A stretch of DNA of 64,000 nt, from NCBI GenBank assembly GCA_035771175.1, contig CM069607.1:21894001-21958000 (forward strand), given 5' to 3'. Source of the stretch: Paratinospora sagittata. Taxonomy: Eukaryota > Streptophyta > Magnoliopsida > Ranunculales > Menispermaceae. Of this stretch, positions 1 to 10,544 are shown piece after piece (within the stretch, counting starts at the first letter, position 1; each line of letters starts with the position of its first letter). The notes under the pieces are model-generated. The model made no database searches, was not told the origin of the DNA, and saw only the letters and a program-made list of their open reading frames with translations. The position numbers and the translations under genes are program-made.

Positions 1-1173
1 TCGCTATAGAGAGCAGTTGTCGTAATCTTTCGATTTTTAGTAAAATGGGCAATAGCCTGCTATACGCCTTGATTGGACGCTATCGGAAAGTTCGAAAAAC
101 ACGAGCTCTCGGGTGTGTGTATATCGACCTGCAATAGTCCGCTATCCGTCATTAGAGAGGATGATACACAACCCAATAGCATGCTATCCACGTCTGAGTT
201 AGAAATCTAATATATCTAACGAGAAAAACGTGGGCCCTTTCCCTTGCTCGATATTTCTATTCCTTGTACATTTTTGACTAGGAATCGTAACTGAAACATT
301 CTCCACTAACACCAGGATGATTCCCATTGTGTCGCACGGGACAAACAACTTTAGATTAAAACAATGCTTTGAATTCAAACCATTTCCTACTCTTTTGCTC
401 TTTAACCTGCAACTGGTAATTTAATAAAACACTCATTCTCTAATTTTCAAAGATACTACACACACGATTTTTGCAAGTTAGACTGAGCTTTCCAAAGAGT
501 ATTTCAAAAGAAGAAAGTCGTGACTCTTGCATTGCTAATAAAAGCTTCAACCTGAATCAAAATTGCAACCTATCTTGAAGACAATCTCACTGTTTAGCAA
601 GTTCTTCATTTTATCCCTTTTGTGCTGAGATTTTCAGAAGCTATCCATCGTTTTAAACTGTGGGTATATGAAGTGTTCTCAGTAAGAGAAGACATCACCT
701 ATATTCTTTCTCCGAGTGCTACAACTAATCATCAAGAACACATCAAACAATAGCTATCAAAGTCTACAAAGATTAGGCTCTAAGAACGAAGACATATCTC
801 AATGCTAATGCATTAGTTTGATCTTAAGTGTGAAGGGCAACTTCTTGATCAATCTCAGCACGAAAACCCTCTAAATTGCAAAGTCTTCAAAATCACTTGG
901 ATTAAAGTATTTGGTTTTGACAAAATATTTTTCGAAAGGTTTTAATCATAATTTCAATGAGTTTTGAATGATTTAAAAGTGTTTTGAGACAATGGAATGG
1001 TTCTTAAGTGTTAAAATATTAATTTTTTCAAAATCAGGCTATCCAGGAATTTGCCAAAATTTTTCAAACGGGAATAGCGCACTATCAGTGTTGATAGCAC
1101 GCTGATTGGGTTGAATAATCAAAAATCTTTTTTTCTTGAAAATTGCATGCAGCGCGCTATCTCTTTTGATAAC
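1..1173 (+). repeat. Satellite unit 1 (1,173 bp)
   Basis: Block A. Private variants AATCTAATATATC and GATATTTCTATTCC. Its last ~280 bp, with CCAGGAATTTGCC and GCATGCAGCGCGC, match the end of unit 11. The first base falls inside the array, so the true unit border is unknown. Confidence 0.95.
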
Positions 1174-2345
1174 TCGCTATAGAGAGCGGTTGTCGTAATC
1201 TTTCGATTTTAAGTAAAATGGGCAATAGCCTGCTATACGCCTTGATTGCACGCTATCAGAAAGTCCGAAAAACACGAGCTCTCGGGTTTGTGTATATCGA
1301 CCTGCAATAGTCCGCTATGCGTCAATAGAGAGGATGATACGCAACCCAATATCATGCTATCCACGTCTGAGTTAGAAATCTCACATATCTAACGAGAAAA
1401 ACGTGGGCCCTTTCCCTTGGTCGATTTTTCTATTCCTTGTACATTTTTGACTGGGAATCGTAACTGAAACATTCTCCACTAGCACCAGGATGATACCCAT
1501 TGTGTCGCACGGGACAAACAACTTTAGATTAAAACAATGTTTTGAATTCAAATCATTTCCTACTCTTTTGCTCTTTAACCTGCAACTGGTAATTTAATAA
1601 AACACTCATTCTCTAATTTTCAAAGATACAACACACACGATTTTTGCAAGTTAGACTGAGCTTTCCAAATAGTATTTCAAAAGAAGAAAGTCGTGACTCT
1701 TGCATTGCTAATAAAAGCTTCAACCTGATTCAAAATTGCAACCTATCTTGAAGACAATCTCACTGTTTAGCAAGTTCTTCATTTTATCCCATTTGTGCTG
1801 AGATTTTCAGAAGCTATCCATCGTTTTAAACTGTGGGTATATGAAGTGTTCTCAGTAAGAGAAGACATCACCTATATTCTTTCTCCGAGTACTACAACTA
1901 ATCATCAAGAACACATCAAACAATAGCTATCAAAGTCTACAAAGATCAGGCTCTAAGAACGAAGACATATCTCAATGCTAATGCATTAGTTTGATCTTAA
2001 GTGTGTAGGGCAACTTCTTGATCAATCTCAGCACGAAAACCATCTAAATTGCAAAGTTTTCAAAATCACTTGGATTAAAGTATTTGGTTTTGACAAAATA
2101 TTTTTTGAAAGGTTTTAATCATAATTTCAATGAGTTTTGAATGATTTAAAAGTGTTTTGAGACAATGGAATGGTTCTTAAGTGTTAAAATATTAATTTTT
2201 TCAAAATTGGGTTATCCAGCAATTTGCCAAAATTTTTCAAACGGGAATAGCGCACTATCTGTGTTGATAGCGCGCTGATAGGGTTGAATAAACAAAAATA
2301 TATTTTTCTTAAAATTGCTTGCAGCGCGCTATCCATTTTGATAAC
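1174..2345 (+). repeat. Satellite unit 2 (1,172 bp)
   Basis: Starts with GAGAGCGGTTGTCG, GATTTTAAGT and CAGAAAGTCC, a set shared only with unit 12. Also carries GCGTCAATAG and AATATCATGC. Confidence 0.95.
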
Positions 2346-3515
2346 TCGCTATAGAGAGCAGTTGCCGTAATCTTTCGATTTTTAGTAAAATGGGCAATAG
2401 CCTGCTATACGCCTTGATTGCACGCTATCGGAAAGTCCGAAAAACACAAGCTCTCGGGTGTGTGTATATCGACCTGCAATAGTCCGCTATCCGTCATTAG
2501 AGAGGATGATACACAACCCAATAGCATGCTATCCACGTCTGAGTTAGAAATCTCACATATCTAACGAGAAAAACGTGGGCCCTTTCCCTTGCTCGATTTT
2601 TCTATTCCTTGTACATTTTTGACTGCGAATCGTAACTGAAACATTCTCCACTAACACCAGGATGATTCCCATTGTGTCGCCCGGGCAAAACAACTTTAGA
2701 TTAAAACAATGTTTTGAATTCAAATCATTTCCTACACCCTTGCTCTTTAACCTGCAACTGGTAATTTAATAAAACACTCATTCTCTAATTTTCAAAGATA
2801 CAACACACACGATTTTTGTAAGTTAGACTGAGCTTTCCGAAGAGTATTTCAAAAGAAGAAAGTCGTGACTCTTGCATTGCAAATAAAAGCTTCAACCTGA
2901 TTCAAAATTGCAACCTATCTTGAAGACAATCTCACTGTTTAGCAAGTTCTTCATTTTATCCCTTTTGTGCTGAGATTTTCAGAAGCTATCCATCGTTTTA
3001 AACTGTTGGTATATGAAGTGTTCTCAGTAAGAGAACGCATCACCTATATTCTTTCTCTGAGTGCTACAACTAATCATCAAGAACACATCAAACAATAGTT
3101 ATCAAAGTCTACAAAATCAGGCTCTAAGAACGAAGACATATCTCAACGCTAATGCATTAGTTTGACCTTGAGTGTGTAGGGTAACCTCTCGATCAATCTC
3201 AGCACGAAAACCCTCTAAATTGCAAAGTCTTCAAAATCACTTGGATTAAAGTATTTGGTTTTGACAAAATATTTTTCGAAAGGTTTTAATCATAATTTCA
3301 ATGAGTTTTGAATGATTTAAAAGTGTTTTGAGACAATGGAATGGTTCTTAAGTGTTAAAATATTAATTTTTTCAAAATCGGGTTATCCAGCAATTTGCCA
3401 AAATTTTTCAAACGGCAATAGCGCACTATCTGTGTTGATAGCGCGCTGATAGGGTTGAATAATCAAAAATATATTTTTCTTGAAAATTGCTTGCAGCGCT
3501 ATCCCTTTTGATAAC
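2346..3515 (+). repeat. Satellite unit 3 (1,170 bp)
   Basis: Shares GTCGCCCGGGCAAAACAAC with unit 4. Has GGGTAACCTCTCG, unusual in this part of block A, and a short CAGCGCTATCC end (2 bp less than CAGCGCGCTATCC). Confidence 0.95.
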
Positions 3516-3566
3516 TCGCTATAGAGAGCAGTTGCCGTAATCTTTCGATTTTTAGTAAAATGGGCA

Positions 3567-3578
3567 ATAGCCTGCTAT
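3567..3578. repeat. ATAGCnnGCTAT near-palindrome (example: ATAGCCTGCTAT)
   Basis: A member of the box family recurring within each unit. Sister sites in the same unit are ATAGTCCGCTAT at 3649-3660, ATAGCATGCTAT at 3691-3702 (perfect palindrome) and ATAGCGCACTAT at 4589-4600. Confidence 0.7.
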
Positions 3579-3793
3579 ACGCCTTGATTGCACGCTATCG
3601 GAAAGTCCGAAAAACACGAGCTCTCGGGTGTGTGTGTATCGACCTGCAATAGTCCGCTATCCGTCATTAGAGAGGATGATACACAACCCAATAGCATGCT
3701 ATCCACATCTGAGTTAGAAATCTCACATATCTAACGAGAAAAACGTGGGCCCTTTCCCTTGGTCGATTTTTCTATTCCTTGTACATTTTTGAC

Positions 3794-3841
3794 TGGGAAT
3801 CGTAACTGAAACATTCTCCACTAGCACCAGGATGATTCCCA
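3794..3841. repeat. Inverted repeat TGGGAATCGT ... ATGATTCCCA
   Basis: Ten-base arms with one mismatch and a 28-base spacer, present in almost every unit. In unit 17 (second arm near 19,060) the mismatch is repaired to ACGATTCCCA, giving a perfect 10-bp stem. Confidence 0.75.
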
Positions 3842-3882
3842 TTGTGTCGCCCGGGCAAAACAACTTTAGTTTAAAACAATGT

Positions 3883-3894
3883 TTTGAATTCAAA
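3883..3894. repeat. 12-bp perfect palindrome TTTGAATTCAAA
   Basis: Contains an EcoRI site and is present in nearly all full units. Exceptions include units with TCTTGAATTCAAA (48, 49, 51, 52), TTCGAATTCAAA (13, 14) and TTTTAATTCAAA (34, 37, 40). EcoRI would therefore release ~1.17 kb units from most of the array. Confidence 0.85.
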
Positions 3895-4139
3895 TCATTT
3901 CCTACTCCCTTGCTCTTTAACCTGCAACTGGTAATTTAATAAAACACTCATTCTCTAATTTTCAAAGATACAACACACACGATTTTTGTAAGTTAGACTG
4001 AGCTTTCCCAAGAGTATTTCAAAAGAAGAAAGTCGTGACTCTTGCATTGCAAATAAAAGCTTCAACCTGATTCAAAATTGCAACCTATCTTGAAGACAAT
4101 CTCACTGTTTAGCTAGTTCTTCATTTGATCCCTTTTGTG

Positions 4140-4345
4140 CTGAGATTTTCAGAAGCTATCCATCGTTTTAAACTGTGGGTATATGAAGTGTTCTCAGTAA
4201 GAGAAGACATCACCTATATTCTTTCTCCGAGTACTACAACTAATCATCAAGAAGACATCAAACAATAGCTATCAAAGTCTACTAAGATTAGGCTCTAAGA
4301 ACGAAGACATATCTCAATGCTAATGCATTAGTTTGATCTTAAGTG
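4140..4345 (+). repeat. Most conserved segment of the monomer (example in unit 4)
   Basis: From GCTGAGATTTTCAGAAGC through the hairpin region, CAAACAATAGCTATCAAAG and AACGAAGACATATC to the CTAATGCATTAG palindrome, units from all four blocks differ at few positions, whereas flanking segments carry block-specific changes. The judgement is by eye; a per-position alignment would quantify it. Confidence 0.6.
4320..4331. repeat. 12-bp perfect palindrome CTAATGCATTAG
   Basis: Conserved in every full-length unit inspected and embedded in the most conserved part of the monomer, with ACATATCTCAATG on its left and TTTGATC on its right. Confidence 0.85.
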
Positions 4346-4586
4346 TGTAGGGCAACTTCTTGATCAATCTCAGCACGAAAACCCTCTAAATTGCAAAGTC
4401 TTCAAAATCACTTGGATTAAAGTATTTGGTTTTGACAAAATATTTTTCGAAAGGTTTTAATCATAATTTCAATGAGTTTTGAATGATTTAAAAGTGTTTT
4501 GAGACAATGGAATGGTTCTTAAGTGTTAAAATATTAATTTTTTCAAAATCGGGTTATCCAGCAATTTGCCAAAATTTTTCAAACGG

Positions 4587-4925
4587 CAATAGCGCACTAT
4601 CTGTGTTGATAGCGCGCTGATGGGGTTGAATAATCAAAAATATATTTTTCTTGAAAATTGCTTGCAGCGCGCTATCCCTTTTGATAACTCGCTATAGAGA
4701 GCAGTCGCCGTAATCTTTCGATTTTTAGTAAAATGGGCAATAGCCTGCTACACGCCATGATTGCACGCTATCGGAAAGTCCGGAAAACACGAGCTCTTGG
4801 GTGTGTGTATATCGACCTGCAATAGTCCGCTATCCGTCATTAGAGAGGATGATACACAACCCAATAGCATGCTATCCACGTCTGAGTTAGAAATCTCACA
4901 TATCTAACGAGAAAAAAGTGGGCCC
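4587..4925 (+). repeat. Nested subrepeats (three ~75-82 bp, then shorter) across the unit 4/5 border, typical of every unit
   Basis: Five diverged copies start at 4587, 4664, 4738, 4820 and 4862. Each opens with a (C)AATAGCnnGCTATC-like motif. In the first three a second GCTAT-like box follows 20 bp later (at 4609, 4684 and 4760), preceded by TTGATA or TTGATT-like bases. Spacings are 75, 76, 82 and 42 bp. CTATC..T.TTGATA.C.CGCT aligns between copies 1 and 2. A further half-copy may be GGGTTATCCAGC at about 4552. Confidence 0.7.
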
Positions 4926-5859
4926 TTTCCCTTGCTCAATTTTTCTATTCCTTGTACATTTTTGACTGGGAATCGTAACTGAAACATTCTCCACTAACAC
5001 CAAGATGATTCCCATTGTGTCGCACGGGACAAACAACTTTAGATTAAAACAATGTTTTGAATTCAAACCATTTCCTACTCTTTTGCTCTTTAACCTGCAA
5101 CTGGTAATTTAATAAAACACTCATTCTCTAATTTTCAAAGATACAACACACACGATTTTTGCAAGTTAGACTGAGTTTTCCAAAGAGTATTTCAAAAGAA
5201 GAAAGTCGTGACTCTTGCATTGCCAATAAAAGCTTCAACCTGAATCAAAATTGCAACCTATCTTGACGACAATCTCACTGTTTAGCAAGTTCTTCATTTT
5301 ATCCCTTTTGTGCTGAGATTTTCAGAAGCTATCCATCGTTTTAAACTGTGGGTATATGAAGTGTTCTCAGTAAGAGAAGACATCACCTATATTCTTTCTC
5401 CGAGTACTACAACTAATCATCAAGAAGACATCAAACAATAGCTATCAAAGTCTACAAAGATTAGGCTCTAAGAACGAAGACATATCTCAATGCTAATGCA
5501 TTAGTTTGATCTTAAGTGTGTAGGGCAACTTCTTGATCAATCTCAGCACGAAAACCCCCTAAATTGCAAAGTCTTCAAAATCACTTGGATTAAAGTATTT
5601 GGTTTTGACAAAATATTTTTCGAAAGGTTTTAATCATAATTTCAATGAGTTTTGAATGATTTAAAAGTGTTTTGAGACAATGGAATGGTTCTTAAGTGTT
5701 AAAATATTAATTTTTTCAAAATCGGGTTATCCAGCAATTTGCCAAAATTTTTCAAACGGCAATAGCGCACTATCTGTGTTGATAGCGCGCTGATAGGGTT
5801 GAATAATCAAAAATATATTTTTCTTGAAAATTGCTTGCAGCGCTATCCCTTTTGATAAC
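4689..5859 (+). repeat. Satellite unit 5 (1,171 bp)
   Basis: CAGTCGCCG start, GCTACACGCCATG and GAGCTCTTGGG. The last two resemble unit 7, two units downstream. Short CAGCGCTATCC end, as in unit 3. Confidence 0.95.
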
Positions 5860-7032
5860 TCGCTATAGAGAGCAGTTGCCGTAATCTTTCGATTTTTAGT
5901 AAAATGGGCAATAGCCTGCTATACGCCTTGATTGCACGCTATCGGAAAGTTCGAAAAACACGAGCTCTCGGGTGTGTGTATATCGACCTGCAATAGTCCG
6001 CTATCCGTCTTTAGAGAGGATGATACACAACCCAATAGCATGCTATCCACGTCTGAGTTAGAAATCTCACATATCTAACGAGAAAAACATGGGCCCTTTC
6101 CCTTGCTCGATTTTTCTATTCCTTGTACATTTTTGACTGGGAATCGTAACTGAAACATTCTCCACTAACACCAGGATGATTCCCATTGTGTCGCACGGGA
6201 CAAACAACTTTAGATTAAAACAATGTTTTGAATTCAAATCATTTCCTACTCTTTTGCTCTTTAACCTGCAACTGGTAATTTAATAAGACACCCATTCTCT
6301 AATTTTCAAAGATACAACACACACGATTTTTGCAAGTTAGACTGAGTTTTCCAAAGAGTATTTCAAAAGAAGAAAGTCGTGACTCTTGCATTGCCAATAA
6401 AAGCTTCAACCTGAATCAAAATTGCAACCTATCTTGACGACAATCTCACTGTTTAGCAAGTTCTTCATTTTATCCCTTTTGTGCTGAGATTTTCAGAAGC
6501 TATCCATCGTTTTAAACTATGGGTATATGAAGTGTTCTCAGTAAGAGAAGACATCACCTATATTCTTTCTCCGAGTACTACAACTAATCATCAAGAAGAC
6601 ATCAAACAATAGCTATCAAAGTCTACAAAGATTAGGCTCTAAGAACGAAGACATATCTCAATGCTAATGCATTAGTTTGATCTTAAGTGTGTAGGGCAAC
6701 TTCTTGATCAATCTCAGCACGAAAACCCTCTAAATTGCAAAGTCTTCAAAATCACTTGGATTAAAGTATTTGGTTTTGACAAAATATTTTTCGAAAGGTT
6801 TAAATCATAATTTCAATGAGTTTTGAATGATTTAAAAGTGTTTTGAGACAATGGAATGGTTCTTAAGTGTTAAAATATTAATTTTTTCAAAATCGGGTTA
6901 TCCAGCAATTTGCCAAAAATTTTCAAACGGCAATAGCGCACTATCTCTGTTGATAGCGCGCTGATAGGGTTGAATAATCAAAAATATATTTTTCTTGAAA
7001 ATTGCTTGCAGCGCGCTATCCCTTTTGATAAC
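5860..7032 (+). repeat. Satellite unit 6 (1,173 bp)
   Basis: Has AGTTCGAAAAACACGAG, as in unit 1, AATAAGACACCC, and a full CAGCGCGCTATCC end. Units 3-6 therefore alternate short and long ends. Confidence 0.95.
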
Positions 7033-8206
7033 TCGCTATAGAGAGCAGTTGCCGTAATCTTTCGATTTTTAGTAAAATGGGCAATAGCCAGCTACACGCC
7101 TTGATTGCACGCTATCGGAAAGTCCGAAAAACACGAGCTCTTGGGTGTGTGTATATCGACCTGCAATAGTCCGCTATCCGTCATTAGAGAGGATGATACA
7201 CAACCCAATAGCATGCTATCCACGTCTGAGTTAGAAATCTCACATATCTAACGAGAAAAACGTGGGCCCTTTCCCTTGCTCGATTTTTCTATTCCTTGTA
7301 CATTTTTGACTGGGAATCGTAACTGAAACATTCTCCACTAACACCAGGATGATTCCCATTGTGTCGCACGGGACAAACAACTTTAGATTAAAACAATGTT
7401 TTGAATTCAAATCATTTCCTACTCTTTTGCTCTTTAACCTGCAACTGGTAATTTAATAAAACACTCATTCTCTAATTTTTAAAGATACAACACACACGAT
7501 TTTTGAAAGTTAGACTGAGCTTTTCAAAGAGTATTTCAAAAGAAGAAAGTCGTGACTCTTGCATTGCTAATAAAAGCTTCAACCTGAATCAAAATTGCAA
7601 CCTATCTTGAAGACAATCTCACTGTTTAGCAAGTTCTTCATTTTATCCCTTTTGTGCTGAGATTTTCAGAAGCTATCCATCGTTTTAAACTGTGGGTATA
7701 TGAAGTGTTCTCAGTAAGAGAAGACATCACCTATATTCTTTCTCCGAGTACTACAACTAATCATCAAGAAGACATCAAACAATAGCTATCAAAGTCTACA
7801 AAGATTAGGCTCTAAGAACGAAAACATATCTCAATGCTAATGCATTAGTTTGATCTTAAGTGTGTAGGGCAACTTCTTGATCAATCTCAGCACGAAAACC
7901 CTCTAAATTGCAAAGTCTTCAAAATCACTTGGATTAAAGTATTTGGTTTTGACAAAATATTTTTCGAAAGGTTTTAATCATAATTTCAATGAGTTTTGAA
8001 TGATTTAAAAGTGTTTTGAGACAATGGAATGGTTCTTAAGTGTTAAAATATTAATTTTTTCAAAATCGGGTTATCCAGCAATTTGCCAAAATTTTTCAAA
8101 CGGCAATAGCGCACTATTTGTGTTGATAGCGCGCTGATAGAGTTGAAGAATCAAAAATATATTTTTCTTGAAAATTGCTTGCAGCAGCGCTATCCCTTTT
8201 GATAAC
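7033..8206 (+). repeat. Satellite unit 7 (1,174 bp)
   Basis: CAGCTACACGCC and GAGCTCTTGGG echo unit 5. The end reads GCAGCAGCGCTATCC, a 3-bp-repeat variant seen nowhere else in the window. Confidence 0.95.
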
Positions 8207-9377
8207 TCGCTATAGAGAGCAGTTGCCGTAATCTTTCGATTTTTAGTAAAATGGGCAATAGCCTGCTATACGCCTTGATTGCACGCTATCGGAAAGTCCG
8301 AAAAACACGAGCTCTCGGGTGTGTGTATATCGACCTGCAATAGTCCGCTATCCGTCATTAGAGAGGATGATACACAACCCAATAGCATGCTATCCACGTC
8401 TGAGTTAGAAATCTCACATATCTAACGAGAAAAACGTGGGCCCTTTCCCTTGCTCGATTTTTCTATTCCTTGTACATTTTTGACTGGGAATCGTAACTGA
8501 AACATTCTCCACTAACACCAGGATGATTCCCATTATGTCGCACGGGCAAAATAAGTTTAGATTAAAACAATGTTTTGAATTCAAATCATTTCCTACTCTT
8601 TTGCTCTTTAACCTGCAACTGCTAATTTAATAAAACACTCATTCTCTAATATTCAAAGATACAACACACACGATTTTTGCAAGTTAGACTGAGCTTTCCA
8701 AAGAGTATTTCAAAAGAAGAAAGTCGTGACTCTTGCATTGCCAATAAAAGCTTCAACCTGAATCAAAAGTGGAAACTGTCTTGAAGACAATCTCCATGTT
8801 TAGCAAGTTCTTCATTTTATCCCTTTTGTGCTGAGATTTTCAGAAGCTATCCATCGTTTTAAACTGTAGGTATATGAAGTGTTCTCAGTCAGAGAACACA
8901 TCACCAATATTCTGTCTCCGAGTGCTACAACTAATCATCAAGAACACCTCAAACAATAGCTATCAAAGTCTACAAAGATCAGGCTCTAAAAACGAAGACA
9001 TATCTCAATGCTAATGCATTAGTTTGATCTTAAGTGTGTAGGGTAACCTCTCGATCAATCTCAGCACGAAAACCCTCTAAATTGCAAAGTCTTCAAAATC
9101 ACTTGGATTTAAGTATTTGGTTTTGACAAAATATTTTTCGAAAGGTTTTAATCATAATTTCAATGAGTTTTGAATGATTTAAAAGTGTTTTAAGACAATG
9201 GAATGGTTCTTAAGTGTTAAAATATTAATTTTCTCAAAATCAGGCTATCCAGCAATTTGCCAAAATTTTTCAAACGGCAATAGCGCACTATCAGTGTTAA
9301 TAGCACACTGATAGGGTTGAATAACCAAAAATCTTTTTTTCTTGAAAATTGCCTGGAGCACTATCCCTTTTGATAAC
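8207..9377 (+). repeat. Satellite unit 8 (1,171 bp)
   Basis: First half is block-A-like. The second half switches to AAACTGTCTTG, GAGAACACATC and GGTAACCTCTCG, with private AAAAGTGGAAAC and CTCCATG. Transitional or converted unit. Confidence 0.95.
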
Positions 9378-10544
9378 TCGCTACAGAGAGCAGTTGCCAT
9401 AATCTTTCGATTTTTAGTAAAATGGGCAATAGCCTGCTATACGCCTTGATTGCACGCTATCGGAATGTCCGAAAAACACGAGCTCTCGGGTGTGTGTATA
9501 TCGACCTGCAATAGTCCGCTATCTGTCATTAGAGAGGATGATACACAACCCAATAGCATGCTATCCACGTCTGAGTTAGAAATCTCACATATCTAACGAG
9601 AAAAACGTGGGCCCTTTCCCTTGCTCGATTTCTATTCCTTGTACATTTTTGACTGGGAATCGTAACTGAAACATTCTCCACCAACACCAGGATGATTCTC
9701 ATTTTGTCGCACGGGCAAAACAACTTTAGATTAAAATAATGTTTTGAATTCAAATCATTTCTACTCTCTTGCTCTTTAACCTGCAACTGGTAATTTAATA
9801 AAACACTCATTCTCTAATTTTCAAAGATACAACACACACGATTTTTGTAAGTTAGACTGAGCTTTCCAAATAGTATTTCAAAAGAAGAAAGTCGTGACTC
9901 TTGCATTGCCAATAAAAGCTTCAACCTGAATCAAAATTGCAAACTGTCTTGAAGACAATCTCACTGTTTAACAAGTTCTTCGTTTTATCCCTTTTGTGCT
10001 GAGATTTTCATAAGCTATCCATCGTTTTAAACTGTAGGTATATGAGGTGTTCTCAGTAAGAGAACACATCACCTATATTCTGTCTCCGAGTGCTACAACT
10101 AATCATCAAGAACACATCAAACAATAGCTATCAAAGTCTACAAAGAGCAGGCTCTAAGAACGAAAACATATCTCAATGCTAATGCATTAGTTTGATCTTA
10201 AGTGTGTAGGGTAACCTCTCGATCAATCTCAGAACGAAGACCCTCTAAATTGCAAAGTCTTCAAAATCACTTGGATTAAAGTATTTGGTTTTGACAAAAT
10301 ATTTTTCGAAAGGTTTTAATCCTAATTTCAATGAGTTTTAAATGATTTAAAAGTGTTTTGAGACAATGGAATGGTTCTTAAGTGTTAAAATATTAATTTT
10401 TTCAAAAACGGGCTATCCAGCAATTTGCCAAAATCTTTCAAACGGCAATAGCGCACTATCAGTGTTGATAGCACGCTAATAGGGTTGAATATTCAAAAAA
10501 AAAATTTCTTGAAAATTGCCTGCAGCGGTATCCCTTTTGATAAC
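9378..10544 (+). repeat. Satellite unit 9 (1,167 bp)
   Basis: Phase box reads TCGCTACAGAGAGC. The CGATTTTTCTATTCC T-run is 2 nt shorter, which opens a 93-codon minus-strand frame (9529-9810) that is not conserved. Tail has a 10-nt A run and GCAGCGGTATCC. Confidence 0.95.

Larger units (their letters stand above)
3516..4688 (+). repeat. Satellite unit 4 (1,173 bp)
   Basis: Representative block-A unit, used here for the positions of several internal motifs. It carries the CCCGGG variant of unit 3 and a full CAGCGCGCTATCC end. Confidence 0.95.

Noticed and set aside
84..115. CENP-B-box-like match TTCGAAAAACACGAG
   Set aside because: It fits TTCG-4-A-2-CG, but the essential 3' CGGG reads CGAG, and most units have TCCG instead of TTCG. 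The match is accidental and not maintained across the array.
3620..3645. GTGTGTGT run as a microsatellite or telomere-like repeat
   Set aside because: Only 3-5 GT steps, and replaced by GTTTGTG in blocks C and D; no telomeric TTAGGG/TTTAGGG tandem is present.
4040..4080. AATAAAA motifs (TTTAATAAAACAC and CAATAAAAGC) as polyadenylation signals
   Set aside because: They recur in every unit but are expected in AT-rich DNA; nothing else suggests a transcription unit.
9529..9810. Recurring minus-strand frames of 63-95 codons (for example 9529-9810, 13037-13318, 38724-39011, 42173-42460)
   Set aside because: They sit at the same place in the monomer but are open only in some units. A 2-nt change in the CGATTTTTCTATTCC T-run and single substitutions shift or stop them. 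They have no recognisable domain, no conserved frame and no length expected of a gene; they are by-products of the repeat.
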